Part shown: positions 1 to 12,401 of the stretch, piece by piece
Layout of the letters: every line of letters begins with the position of its first letter
Position numbering within the stretch: position 1 is the first letter of the stretch
Assembly (NCBI GenBank): GCA_019914995.1
Contig: CM034128.1
Span: 560,501 to 624,500, forward strand
DNA length: 64,000 nucleotides
From: Acanthochlamys bracteata
Taxonomy: Eukaryota; Streptophyta; Magnoliopsida; Pandanales; Velloziaceae
Direction: 5' to 3'
The notes under the pieces: model-generated
Seen by the model: only the letters and a program-made list of their open reading frames with translations
Database searches by the model: none
Told to the model about the DNA's origin: nothing
Translations under genes and position numbers: made by a program

Positions 1-222
1 AGTGAAATGAAGTTAAGTGTTTGTGTTTCAATAAATTTTTTAAATGTGTTTAAAATTAAAAAGTATAATTGTATTAGAAAGTGTGCAAATAAGAAATTTA
101 GAACTGGAATTCCGTATGTGAAAGTGAAGTTTTAAATTTTTTGTGTAATTGAAATATATGAACTATTCAGAACTCAATTTGGCAGAAAAAAATAGACTAC
201 GGGGGTTTGAAATACGCCCTTA
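1..222 (+). repeat. Dispersed AT-rich element, family B (truncated by window start)
   Basis: Bases 73-170 align well with 9605-9705: both carry an 'agaaa(g)tta/ttagaa' stretch, a 'gtgaagttttaaat'-like stretch and 'aaatatatgaa', and both end close to 'acgggggtttgaaatacgcc' (9737-9757 in the other copy). The right end GTTTGAAATACGCC reappears in similar form near 14100 and inverted near 34565. Size and lack of coding capacity fit a MITE, but no clean target duplication was found. Confidence 0.5.
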
Positions 223-706
223 ACGTGTCAATTAATAAATGGTTAGAAAAGTGTGGATACTATTTCAAAAGTGTTTGGGAGATACATTACCTTACCTATA
301 GGAGTTAATAAAAATAAAACATTCGAAAGATCAGATTTATACACTAAAAAATTTAATCTAATTCAAAATTTTAAACAAATAAGTTATGAAACTCTCTAAT
401 ATAAATTTTTTTTTTTTTTAATCTTCAATCAATATGAGACTAATCTATTCATTATTAATCTAACAATCTAAAAGTGAGTCACTAAATATTTTTTTTGAGA
501 ACATCTTATCGCGCATCAAGTACGTTGATTGCTCAAAATTTCAATCACTTGGCTACTGTCATTGTTATACACTAAGAACCAGCCATTAACGCCCAACTTA
601 TTTCGAGTTTCTACTTACAACTTACGAAGTTCGTATAAGTAGATTGTTGGGTTTAACAAATGAATAAATTAGTTCCACATTGAATAAAGATCAGATAAAA
701 TACGGT

Positions 707-983
707 TAATATACTAGAAATTTTGATAATCTATTAGTTTAAGCATTTGAGTAATTGGGATGTCTAACGTGTTGGCCAGATTCTATAGGTTTTTATATTG
801 GTAAACTTTTTTCCGTATTGTATCTCTCTAACAGAGATATCAGTGTTAGATTTGGATAATATATTAGAAAATTTTATAACCTATTGGCTTAATATTTTGG
901 ATTAAATTTGACTTTCTTGTATATGAGCCGGATCATTCAGGTTTTTTATTTTGATTAACTCCTCCAGTATTGTATCTCTCTAA
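707..983. repeat. Direct repeat pair (~125 bp units)
   Basis: Two adjacent diverged copies at about 707-831 and 856-983. Shared landmarks in order: 'atatactagaaattttgata' against 'atatattagaaaattttata', then 'ctattagtttaa' against 'ctattggcttaa', and an identical end TATTGTATCTCTCTAA. This could be a remnant of an LTR or of a tandem duplication; no coding is visible. Confidence 0.5.
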
Positions 984-2031
984 TAAAAAAATATGGTATA
1001 TTTTTCAAATCTATAATATGAATTTTTAGAAGTGGATTTATAGAAATGAAATTTAATAGCGCCTGTAATTTTTGTGTTTATGTGAGTTTAGAAGTAAAAT
1101 TTGTAGTTTTAAAATTTAAATTTTAGAATTAGAGTTTTTTTTTTTTAATTGAGTTTTATTTGTGTATTAACTTTTGTTTTGAGAAAGAATTAAAGATAAT
1201 ATTTTTGAAGAGAAAAAATAAGTTATGGGCTTGGTAAAGACGCCCTTAGTGGTCTCTTCCTAACTGTGTATTGACACCTTATATTAACGATCATAAAAAT
1301 AATAATTATGTATAAACAAAAGAATTAAGTAGAATGATAATGATAATTTGTTAATAACCAGGTAAATTAGTAGGCAACTAAGCCGCCAGTTTTCTCCAAG
1401 CATATATTAACTTACAACTATACACACGCAGAAAAGAATGCACTTTTGATCGATAGCAACCTTAGATTATCACCATACTACTAGAAGTGTTTATTGAAAA
1501 TAATTTTTTAAAAAATATATTTAAAAATTTTGTAAAATAAATTTTATTTATTATTTCAAAAAAATAATAAAAAAATTTTATAACGTAAAATTCTTTTATA
1601 CTATTAAAATTTTTAAATAATTTTATAAAATAATATAAATTTTTTTTTAAAATAAAATAAAAAATTAGAGAGAAAAACTTTTCAAATATAGAAATAACAA
1701 TTAAAAACTATAAAGAAAACTAAACTATGTACTAAACGATTTTAATTAGTAGGTAATTAAGCCCGCCAGCTTTGTCCAAGTAGTCTTCCCCATCAAACAA
1801 GAGGCCATCCAATTAAAAAAAGAAACGAGCCACTCTTACAAGTTCGTTACTTTCGAAGATTCTTCAATTCTTTTGTTTTTCCACTCTTCATATTTCGATC
1901 GAAATTGGAAACCAAAAAGCCAAAAGAAGAAAGATAAGAACAATTTAGAGACGAAAAGAAAAGGAGAAATAGAAGCTTTTGTATATAAGCAGTTGGCTGA
2001 AGTATTGATCTCTCTTAACAAGACGAAGAAG

Positions 2032-3285
2032 ATGATGTCGATCTCTGGCAACGGGTAAGGAAACCAAATTCGTGTTTGTTGTTGATTCAGTATTATCTCT
2101 CGAACGTGTTGATTGATTTCATTTATTTACGATCAAGCTATGATTAAGTTGTGGATTTGTTCTTTTTCACTCGATAGATTTGTTATTGTTGAGAATGGAA
2201 TCAAATAGTCATCTAATCAATTTACTTGCTGTAGTCTATCTCAACTCGATTAAGTTTGCAATTAAATGTTTTTCACGATGCTAGCTTCTGTGTGGATTGG
2301 CTAATTTTGCAGAATTCGTAATCTATCTCAACTCGCTCCTCTTGAAGCCATACTGTTTGATATCGACGGGACACTGTGTGATTCAGATCCACTTCATTAT
2401 CTTGCTTTCCGCGAGCTGTTGTTGGAGGTATGGTGTTTCATAGAACTCTCTTCTTCTTGTTTTTAGTGTGTTGTTAATGGATCAAAATTTTCCTGACATG
2501 ACCTATATATTGTTTTGTAGGAGGGTTACAATGATGGTGTACCTATCACTGAAGAATTTTTTTCCGCAAAACTTGCTGGCAAGGAGAATGCAGACATTGC
2601 TCGTCTCCTATTTCCTGAGTGGGATCTCGAGCGTGGAATGAAATTTATGGATGACAAGGAAGTCTTGTTCCGAAGGTGTCCTTCCTCTCTTAGTCTGTAG
2701 TGCTACTACCTTTGTATGTAGTAAAGGTTGGTTTTACTTGCATAATTGAATTTTCAGATTGGCATCGCAACAGTTGAAGCCGGTGAATGGTCTTGCAAAG
2801 CTATGCAAATGGGTCGAGGATCATGGTCTTAAGCGTGCAGCAGTTACTAATGCCCCAAGGCCTAATGCGGAGCTCATGATCTCAATTCTCGGCTTGTCTG
2901 ATTTCTTCCAGTTCATTGTTGTTGGACCAGAATGCACAAGGGCCAAACCGTTTCCCGATCCTTACTTGAAGGCTCTAGAAGTTCTGAATGCATCCCCTAA
3001 ACACACGTTCGTCTTTGAGGTTGGTACTTGGTACAGCAAGCATAAAATTGTTTCCATTTTTGTAACTAAAGCTTATTTCGGTTCTTGCTGAAGGACTCTG
3101 TATCGGGAATCAAAGCTGGGGTTGGAGCTGGGTTGCCTGTTATTGGCCTGACAACAAGAAATCCTGAACACGCACTTGTGGCAGCAGGGGCTACATTTCT
3201 GATAAAGGACTATGAGGATCCTCGGCTTTGGAGTGCATTGGATGAATTAGAGAGAGCTTCTGCGACTACATGGAAATCTGACTGA
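2032..3285 (+). CDS. SGPP: HAD-superfamily sugar phosphatase (Sgpp-like)
   Basis: Five exons: 2032-2054, 2313-2427, 2521-2675, 2758-3019 and 3094-3285, all with GT-AG introns, giving 248 aa. The protein has all four HAD motifs: FDIDGTLCDSD with the nucleophile and acid/base aspartates (~residues 23-33), the TNAP threonine, the lysine of KPFPDPY, and FEDSVSGIKAG. The cap between motifs I and II and the overall length match Arabidopsis Sgpp, a cytosolic phosphatase acting on small sugar phosphates. The family is also called haloacid-dehalogenase-like hydrolase or phosphoglycolate-phosphatase-like, but no dehalogenase activity is expected. The start is the first of two adjacent ATGs in a short first exon. 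The gene is convergent with the downstream DRP1 gene. Family assignment is firm; the true substrate is not readable from sequence. Confidence 0.93.
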
Positions 3286-3983
3286 GAGTTGGACGAAGTA
3301 TTCTGAAGGTACCTATACGGTTAACTATCAAGATGATAAAAATACATATACAAATTATACAATCATATTTCACTTGTTTAGAATTGATTGTTGGACTTGG
3401 ATTTTGGATTGATTTAACAGATACCTTTATAATTTTTAACTGGTTTCTCGAAATCTTTATCGAGTTTTAAGGAATTAAAATGCATGGCTATTTGTCTGGC
3501 AACCTTAAAAGGTTTCGAAATAGAAGCGCTTCGTTTTGCCTCCAGTCACCGAACTTGAGCAGAGCCGCAGAAATGACTCTTGCGACTGTGGTGAGCTGCT
3601 CAGAATGTAGGTGTTTTAAACTTCATTTTAACCTATGACAAGCTTGCGGCCAGAACATGCCCAATCACCAAAATCTCGAACTAGGAAGGAAGTTGATCAA
3701 CTCAGACACGGTTTATGACATCTCACTAGTTCAAATGACAGCGACACAAAAGTTTGAAGGAAGATAAAAAGTTAAAAACTGAAGGGAAAAAAGAATATTG
3801 AGCATTAATTTAGCAAACCAATATCGTAAAACATAGACACATGTACTCGTTTGTCAATCATTAACAGAATCATTGGCAACCATCACCACATCTACGCACC
3901 AGTAGGTCCAGTACAAGAACCGACATATTCTCGAGCCAACAAAGATTTCACAAAATTAAATAAATAATGGCGTATTAACAATG
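3286..3983. other. Intergenic region between two convergent 3' ends
   Basis: About 700 bases holding the 3' UTRs of the HAD phosphatase (+) and DRP1 (-) genes. No additional gene, repeat or RNA is apparent. Confidence 0.6.
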
Positions 3984-6900
3984 TTATCTAGCCCATGCCA
4001 CAGCGTCTATTTCGTCTCTTGCATTCTTGTACAACTCCAGCCTCTTAGCTGCTTGCAACCTCCGCTCCATCAATGCTGGATCTTCGTCCAACAGGTGAGC
4101 AAGCTGCTTTCCCTGCAAGAGGACAAGGACAAGAATTGTGCACAATTACATAGTTGAAATGAGCCTTTAAACATCGAGTACCAAAACCAAATTATCCAAG
4201 AAGGCTGACCTCTTTCTTCCCGATTAGTGTATAGAAATGATTGAGAAGAGAACGCTTGGCTTCTCGAACCTGGCAATAGACCACTGACTTCGGAATAGAA
4301 AGTCTTAAAGTATCAGAAACCATACTGATATAAGATGACACATTCGATGCTATCCTTCTGAAATGTCCTTCAGAATATCGATCTGTGTTACGATCTGTAT
4401 TTTGAGTTGCAGGATTTCCCCCCTTATCTGAAATGTCCCTATCCTGCGGAAGCTTCCGAAAGAAATCAACCGTGAGATATGAAGTTTCCATATCAACCAA
4501 CCGGAGAGTGGTCTTTTTCCCATCATCACGAAACCTCTCCAAGGCTTCATACGAAGCAGCCGCCAGTTCAGCTTGAAGTGTTGGAAATCTCCTCAGCTCC
4601 TGTTGCAAAAAGTGGTAACTCAGTTGCTGACAAGTTTGGTAAGAGGATAAAAAGAGAATGCTTATGCTAATAGGACCTCACCTGAGTTTCTGCAATGGAT
4701 TTCCTAACCAGTTCCTTCAAAACAAAGTGCACCTGCCAAACGTGTACAAATTATCAAAGTTCCTACACAACAAATTTTTCTTCAACTCAAACCAAGTAAG
4801 ATTAAGACCTAATTAAGTACGATTACTGACAAATGACTTACAGCATCTACTGAAGCTTCAGCTGGACCTCTAAAGTACCCTAGTGCGCCTTCAATTAGAC
4901 GATGATAACCTTGCTCCGGCGCAATCAAGTGAGGTTGATAACCATCAGCTTCAGAGACTACCTTTTTAACGTTTTGCAGAGAAAGGTAACGGTCAAATGG
5001 AAGCTTCTTTAGTGCAGTAGGGAGCTGATTATCGAAAACACCATATATGCGATCACCACCAGGCCTCCTGAAAAGAGCAGAAAGCTATGAGCACTTCTGC
5101 TGCCCAAGTATTATTGAGGTTTCAAGAATCCTTGATAGCAAAATCATATCTAGTTATATGCACACGGAAACAGAAACTATTTATAATTAGGCTGCAGCTA
5201 TAGAAGTACAAAAACAAAAACTCACCCTCCATCCAAATGCTCTTTGAAAATCCGATCAAATGCACGGCAAAGTTCTAAGATGGTGTACAATTGAGCCTGA
5301 ACAAGAAAAAAATTGATGGTTATGACTCAACCTTAGAAAATTATTGATGACAAAGTATTGAAATTCATACCCCTGCATCAACAGAAATTGGTCTACCAAG
5401 ATGATCCATTTCTGCCTCAAGCTCCTCAATAGTTTTATTTATCAAAGATGTGATACTTGGGATCTGCGCCCTAATAACAGATTCCAGGTGCTGAAAAGCA
5501 AACTCATTTGGTTGCATCAAATGCACACTGAAAATCTCAATTAAGGGAAGAGAAGATATTAGGAAGGTACCCTTGAGAGAAGTTTAGCAAGATATTCTGA
5601 GCCCATTTTACTGGCAAGATGAGAATAATCAGGACTGGTTGCAAAATACTCTCTTTCCTTTCTTCTAGCAGCGATCATGTCAACATTCTTATTTATATCT
5701 GCTTGTGAACGGTTAACAATTCCAACCCAAGGATGTTGCAGCTTATAGGATCTTCCTTCAAGAACCTAGCACAAGAGTAAAATGAAGTAGAACTTTTTAC
5801 GACTAGAAAATACTTTTAAAAACAGGAGAAAGGAGGATAAAAATGGTAGGAAGAATGCACTAGAGACATGGCCTTTCATTCTAGGAGGGAACTAGGTTCC
5901 TCTGATGGCAATATTTATAAAGAAAACCTTCTTACATCGATGGCATTTGTGCCTTTATCCATCAGATCAAGTTTTGTTAGCACTCCAAATGTCCTTTCAC
6001 CTTAAAAAAAAAGAACACAGAAACGAGAAGTTCAGGGCACATTGTCAATGGCGCCAACTCAAAACGGAACACAGATTAGTTCCAAGAGCTTAATCAAATA
6101 AAATCTTCTATAAGAAAAAAATTAAAGCTAAAATACTATCCAAAAAGATATTCATCCATGTGGGTCATTGAAAGCATTTTACCTGATGGATCAACTTCCC
6201 GGGCGAGTTTTATAGCATCAGATGTAGCAATATCTTGATTTGCAGGAGAAATAGCCAATATAATGCAGTTTGGCTGCAAAGAGAGATGTAATGAGCTTCC
6301 AGATCACCTTGATCAAGATTTTAAAAAAATACTACAGTTATGTTTCATGATAACAAAGACCTTGCAGGCACTAAAAAATAATGTTGGAATTTATCCACTC
6401 AAAACAGTAATCAATCCAACAGTGTCTCATAAAAGTATTGAGGAATTGTTTTTTTAAAGTCAGATACGAAGTGAGAAAATCTTGATGTTACTAAAGGAAG
6501 ATTCACTAGCAAGCACTGATGCAAAAAGCTAATACTACAGGAGCCAGATGAACGCAATTTGATCTAATTTCAGCTTTTGCAAGCAAAGAGCCAACATATG
6601 CCTATTATGAGCATGGGTCTCAAGCTAACAATATTTTAAAACGAAGTAGCTATTTTTGGGGAGGCTACCTTCTCAACATAGGAGCGCACCATGTTTTCAA
6701 TATCTTCAACAATGCTCTCTGGCTGCCCCTCTAATAAGCATATATCAGAATGTTAAAGGGAGTTTATTTCAAAAGGAGAGTAATTTTAAAGACCTCATAA
6801 AGCTCCAAAATACTACAGAATCCACAGTTCAAACACTTCCCATGTAAATAAGGCATGCTTCTTTAATAGTAGTGAAAATAAGTACACTAAAGATACTTAC

Positions 6901-9126
6901 CAATAGCTACTTTGGTTAGGCCAGGTAGATCGATCAACGTCAAATTCACCACTGCAAACCAAACAAAAGCATAAAACTCAATTGGAACACAACTATTTTA
7001 TGCACTTTGCATCAGAAACAATCATGAGTAATGATCCAGATTTAATTGGTGATCTCAAACTATGTGAGCTATGTCCAGGAATCCTCAAATTTCTTTTCAG
7101 AAACATGGCAACAGTTATGCCACTGATGAGCTCGAGCTCAACAAAAATAAAAAGCAGAATCCAACAAGACAGAAAATCTTTTAGGGGAAAGATAAACATT
7201 GTGAGACGAAAGCAAAACTTCTATGCAGCTCATATCTGGATATTAATTTTCTAAAATATATTATACAGTGCTGCAAGCAAGCTTCTTATGTAATTGTCAC
7301 ATAAGATAGAATTATAGAAGTACTAGGTTCTCGAGTACTGAGTTATAGGAAATAACAAAAGCTATATAAGTTATGTTCTGATAAGTACCTCTGTAGACTT
7401 TACTGATATTTATATAAAAACTTCAGTCTATTTATTGGAGAAAATCAACTCAACAATGACTTCTACCTTCATAGAAATAACACCATCAGGGCATGCTAAC
7501 CTTCATGGAGAAAAAGCATAAGCAGAATTTAATCCTAAATTCATGATTGGACCTAACATTGTGTTTCTAGGCTGAGGAATTGCATACCATTTGGCGAGTA
7601 AATGCTCAGATGAATCGGAACAGGAGAAATCTGCTTTGTTCTCCCAGTCAATCTATCAGTTTCATCCTGGATTTCCTTGCGCACAAGGGCTGTCAGAACA
7701 ATAACGATGCCAGACATAATCAATACATCTCAAGAAAATTAACTTTGCTGTTAATGAACCAGCTACTCTAGAGTAAGAATAGCATGATCGAGCTAAGTAA
7801 CCCCGATGATTTACCAACTAACACCAATTTTCAAACTTCAAAACAATAATTAACCATACATTCTTAAACTTTTTCATGTAATATATAAAGATCGCTAGAA
7901 ACTTTTTCTAGTTTTTATAGCTTAATGGAGCATACAACTCTATAATGACATTCAACTCTATAATGGAATATCTAACTGTCTTCTACTTCAAATCTCTGCC
8001 CATTGCTACAGAATGGTTAGTTGTTTGCTGAAAATCCTGGAAAGGCAATTACCAAAGTCAGTGTATCTCCTCTTTGGCTGGTGTAAGAACTCTCCATACT
8101 CTTGCTGGCCATCTTCTGTCTTCTGAAGCTGCAGCACCAATGGCCTTCTTGTCACAATCCCTACAAAAAAGGCTCAACTTAAGTGTAGCAGAATTCCCAC
8201 CAAAATGGAGATCCTATAGATCTATAGACTACAAGGCAGAAAGTTCCTTACCAGAACCTCGGGGAAGGAAATCACGCCCGACTATGCTCTCCAAAACAGA
8301 GGACTTTCCTGAGCTCTGATCAAACAGTAATTCATCTAATCAGAACAACAAAATAAAAAACTAATTAATTATAACAAAAATAAATGGAGAGAGAAGAGAG
8401 AGATATTGGCCACAGAAAATTGTTGTGTTGAAAAAACGATCAATAACTCATGCTAATAAACTAAGTATGAAAAGTTACTACTAGTAGTAATTCATTAATG
8501 AAGCGGGTATTACACATACGAATTAGGTTTCCAGAAAGCCAGAAACTTGTACACCAAAGCAATAAGAAAGAAAAGTAACCGACTTGCCATGAAAGAAATG
8601 ATAGGGAGGCCGTCAAGTTGGGGAACTAAGTTTGAAATTGAGACTAAACAAATACTTAAGTAGCGACGAACAATCACACAGCCAAAGCTTTGGTTGTCAA
8701 AAACAAATCACCAAATTAAACTAACTAAGCAACAAATTTTGATAGATACAGATTAAAATAAGTAAACCAACATTGAACCATAGCAATTAAGCATGAATCA
8801 ACAAACTAACGAACTAAAAGGGCTACCATATTGCAGTAATCAAAGAAGAATCGCACAGGCAAAATTTCAGTCAAACAGAAATCCTGAATCCCCCATACAG
8901 CAACTAAAGCAACAAATTTCAATTTAAATTCAGTAACGAAAACGAAAATCTAGACAGATAAAGAGAGAGGCTGCTAAAATTAAACCTGTCCGCCGACGAC
9001 GGCGACAGAAGGCAGAGCTTCCCAGAGCGTCGGCAGAGTGCTATCGGCACCACCGTAGTCTCCGAGAACCGTGCAAGCTCTCTGGATCCTATTCACCAAC
9101 CCGATCAAACTCTCCATCGTCGTCAT
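3984..9126 (-). CDS. DRP1E: Dynamin-related protein 1 (DRP1E/DRP1C-like)
   Basis: Fifteen exons on the minus strand: 9126-8986, 8315-8252, 8160-8053, 7689-7588, 6951-6901, 6730-6669, 6273-6183, 6000-5936, 5765-5571, 5490-5371, 5296-5226, 5067-4842, 4732-4682, 4599-4210 and 4112-3984. Together they give 1866 nt and 621 aa, the usual DRP1 length. The N-terminus reads [15 protein letters not shown]. GTPase motifs are visible: GGQSSGKSS (G1, from about residue 44), a DLPGLTK G3, and TKLDLMDKG (G4). The middle domain and C-terminal GED follow, ending in [10 protein letters not shown]. There is no PH or proline-rich domain, as in the plant DRP1 subfamily. DRP1 proteins act in cell-plate formation and clathrin-mediated endocytosis at the plasma membrane. 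The exon-14 region ([16 protein letters not shown]) looks most like DRP1E; assignment to the E rather than the C paralogue is inference. Confidence 0.95.
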
Positions 9127-9489
9127 CTTTCCCTCTCTCTCTCCCAACAACAACAACAAAACCCTAAATCAGTACTTCTAGAGAGCCTTCTTCTTCTTCA
9201 ACTACTTTGTTCTACATACACCAACTGCTCGAGATGAACGCAGGGAGAAATCGTGTGCCGGAAGAAACACAGATAGGAAGAGAGAGAGAGAGAGCAGGGA
9301 GATGAATTTGAAATTTTGGAACCGAGTTCTTCGATGCCCTGTCTGCTTCAGTTGTTTCAACTTTTTCTATACCGCACCACTATTACGCTCTCGCTAAGTA
9401 GAGATTGATGTACAGGTTCAAGCACAGAACAGGAAAGAATAAAACAAAAGTGGGCTTACATCAAAGAGAGAACTCACTTGTTTCAAATA

Positions 9490-9757
9490 ATTGTAATTAA
9501 ATTTCATAAAAATAAAAAATAAATTTTTTTAAAAATAAAATAGAAGTAAAATTTAGTATTTATATTTTAATTTTTAGAAATATATTAAATATTAAAATAA
9601 TAATTATATCGGAAAGTATGTATAAATAAGAAAGTTAGAATTGAAATTTTGTACGTAGAAATTAAGTTTTGAATTTTCTATATAATTAAAATATATGAAT
9701 TATTTAAATTTTAAATTTTAAAATTTAATAAAAAAATAAAATTACGGACGTTTGAAA
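9490..9757 (+). repeat. Dispersed AT-rich element, family B
   Basis: Homologous along most of its length to the element at 1-222, ending in 'acggacgtttgaaatacg'. It is about 268 bases, more than 80% A+T and non-coding. The element class is uncertain because no target duplication is evident. Confidence 0.5.
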
Positions 9758-11718
9758 TACGTCATAAATTTAGTTTGTATAGAAACAAACCACTCAGGGA
9801 AAGCTTCCTGACCCTTGCAATGCTCTCAACATTAAAGGTATAACACCACTCAATGCCGGTCACCTGCTAGGATCATTCAATCAAATTTGGAAGAGAAATG
9901 AAGATCAGCCTTGAAAGCAAATGCAGCAAAACAGAGAGGAAAGCAGGTTCCAGGACCATTGCAAATTATCTAGAAATGCAAAGAAATATTCAACAGCCAA
10001 ATAGTTTGATAGAGTTGTGAGAAAAAGAAACAGCGATAGTTGCCTCACCACTTGAGGACTGATATTTTATAATTAGCCAGAAAGTTGTTATCACAGAGGT
10101 CAAATAAGACTGACCAAATTCTCCACTTCTGTAAATTTGCTTAAATTGTGCTGATCTCGTGATTTGTCTTGCATCAACCTGCGAAAAATATTTGGATTTT
10201 GAGAGCTAGCTCTTAGTAATCAAACCATATTCTTTTCCAGAAACATACAAGAATGATCTTCAAAGCTCAGTTGCGAAAACAGCTTATTGAGGTTCTGCAT
10301 GCATAAACAAAGTTACCAAATGTGTCAAAAGTACAATAATTGCAAGGATACTAACATTATGCACGCTTATATGAACGTTGGTTCTACTAAAAAAGCTTCT
10401 TTCTGCAAGAAAATGGCTACTACACATTTTAAAAAACAGAAATTGTTAATAAAGATTCATGGAAAGCTATGCTGAGAAACTCAAACATAGCGAAAGAGAA
10501 AACCAGTAGGCAACCACTCCTTGTTCAATCAACGACTCCTCAATAATAAAATTATTTATTATTTTACACCCTCCCACACTTCTAGGAAAATACGATAGCA
10601 TCCGATTGCTGATAATTTATCTTTCAAGAGGGTCACGGAGGGAAAGGAGTAAGGATATATTTAACAGTACTATTATATTTTTAATTTTTTTAGTTTTTAT
10701 TTTAAAAAATTTTAGAATAATTTTAAAATTTTAAAATTAAGAAAATATAAATAAATTATATCTGTTTTATATTTTTAAAAGTAAAAAAGTTAACTTATTT
10801 TTCAATAAAATTAAAATAATTTAAAAAAAAATTATTTTAAGCACTAATTTAGTGCGATGGTTCTTTTTTAAATAATTGTAAAGAAATCTATCTTTCTTTA
10901 AAATTTAAATTCTATCAATTAATTTATTTCAATTATTATTCCAAAATTTATTTTATTTTTATTCTAAAATTTATTTTATCAAAATTTAATTTCAAACTCT
11001 ATTATATATATTTTAATTATTATTTTAAAATTTATTTTTATTAAAATTTACTTGTTATCAAATTTTATTTTTATTAAATTTATTTTTATAAAATTTGTTT
11101 TATGTAATTAAAATATGTCTTTGTAAAACTCAATGAGTGAACGGTGACTAATTTGAGACAGAAAGGTGGTAGGGGAGTGATAAGCATCTAAGATTTATGG
11201 TACTTTTGAGGATCGTCCATAGATATCATTAACATTTTGCATCAAAATCAGAGTGATTTATTAGACAAACAACATACACGTGACATGATTGTCTATTCGT
11301 GACTAATAAGGCAATTAATCCTCATATTTCATTAACAGCGACTCGCTATATGCTACTTCTTTTGTTGATATATAAATTGTACTTATATGTACAATGTTTT
11401 TTATTGGGGTATACCGATCTAGTGCAATTTTATGCATTACTAACTTCTGGCCCAAATTTGCAAAATCAAATTTTAATTAATTATTCCATACTTTAATTAG
11501 GTAACCCAAATTTAATGCTGCCTAAAGCAAGCCCAAGCCCATAGAACACAAACAGTACCACATCAAACATTTTGAATCTCTCTCTCTCTCTTTTCGCCAC
11601 AACTCATGCTTTCACTCTTTTCTTGTTTTTTTAAATTTTTTTTTTTTCCTAAAAGCTAGAAATCTCAGAACCATTCATCCTCCGCTAAGGAACGAGTCTT
11701 CCTCACTTGTACCCTCTC

Positions 11719-11727
11719 TATATATAA
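11719..11727 (+). promoter_or_regulatory. TATA box of the inhibitor gene
   Basis: TATATATAA lies 117 bases upstream of the ATG, preceded by a CT-rich tract and a (TC)n run near 11575-11592. Position and sequence fit a plant TATA box, with transcription probably starting about 30 bases downstream. Confidence 0.6.
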
Positions 11728-11843
11728 CACACAACCCTCGCTCCGTTTCTTCCCAACAAAACAGAAGAAAAATTTTATCGGTGCTGTTTGATTTCTTTGT
11801 TGTTCAATCAATCTCGAGATCGATCGAGAGTGATCATACCACG

Positions 11844-12401
11844 ATGAAGGCATCAGTATTCATCACTCTCGCAATCTTCACTTTACTGATCAACACAGTC
11901 TCTGCATCGACGAAAGGCGAATGCGAAAGCCCAGCAGGTGTAGAACAAACCTGCAGGACCGTCTCCTCCTCCGCCGACGCCGGATTCAGTTACGACTTCT
12001 GTGTTGCAACACTAAACTCCGATAGATCAAGCAAAACAGCTGGACTCGCTGGCCTCGCTGCAGTAGCCATCAAACAAGCACTCGCACACGCGACGAGCGC
12101 TGAATCCAAAATCGAAGACCTTTCTGATCTCGAAGACGACGAGGAAGTTCGCGGGTGCTTCGACAAGTGTCTCGATGCGTACGCTGACGCTATCGATCGG
12201 CTGCGTGATTCTCTTGACGCTGTGAATTCTGGGCTTCATGCGCGTGCGGTGAAGATGCTGACTTTGGCACCGGCGGCTGCTGATGATTGTGATGCAGCGT
12301 TTGATGAACTCAGTATTGCGAACTCGCCGGTGGCCTCGGAAGATAGGGACTATGCTAAGCTTGCTAGCTTGGCTTTCTCCATCATTAAGACTATTGAGTA
12401 G
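11844..12401 (+). CDS. Invertase / pectin-methylesterase inhibitor family protein (Pla a 1-like)
   Basis: Intronless, 185 aa. The ATG at 11844 is chosen because a cleavable signal peptide follows at once (residues 1-21, hydrophobic, ending near SVSAS); the frame stays open upstream but without another ATG. The mature protein has six cysteines (27, 37, 53, 105, 109, 149). The YDFCV motif near residue 50 is typical of the first hairpin of PMEI-type four-helix bundles, and the end (RDYAKLASLAFSIIK) resembles plane-pollen Pla a 1-like putative invertase inhibitors. Family members bind and inhibit pectin methylesterase or acid invertase in the cell wall or vacuole. Which enzyme this one targets cannot be read from sequence. 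An acidic run (LSDLEDDEE, ~93-101) is notable. A TATA box lies upstream. Confidence 0.9.
   Translation: MKASVFITLAIFTLLINTVSASTKGECESPAGVEQTCRTVSSSADAGFSYDFCVATLNSDRSSKTAGLAGLAAVAIKQALAHATSAESKIEDLSDLEDDEEVRGCFDKCLDAYADAIDRLRDSLDAVNSGLHARAVKMLTLAPAAADDCDAAFDELSIANSPVASEDRDYAKLASLAFSIIKTIE

Larger units (their letters stand above)
1..2031. other. AT-rich intergenic region upstream of the HAD phosphatase gene
   Basis: No convincing gene is visible. The first ~222 bases match, with drift, a dispersed element that recurs at about 9490-9755. Two direct copies of a ~125-base sequence lie at about 707-831 and 856-983, both ending in a shared TATTGTATCTCTCTAA. An AT-rich MITE-like block with the 'aaaaaaataataaaaa' core common to this genome lies at 1489-1650. 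Bases 1850-2031 are likely 5' UTR and core promoter of the downstream gene. Confidence 0.6.
9127..11843. other. Intergenic region between divergent DRP1 and inhibitor genes
   Basis: Bases 9127-9360 are the likely DRP1 5' UTR and promoter, CT/GA-rich on the transcribed strand. A family-B AT-rich element lies at 9490-9755. Bases 9790-10480 have more normal composition and could hold an exon remnant on the minus strand (see findings). Bases 10660-11120 are extremely AT-rich, repeat-like DNA. Bases 11575-11843 are the promoter and leader of the inhibitor gene. Confidence 0.55.
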
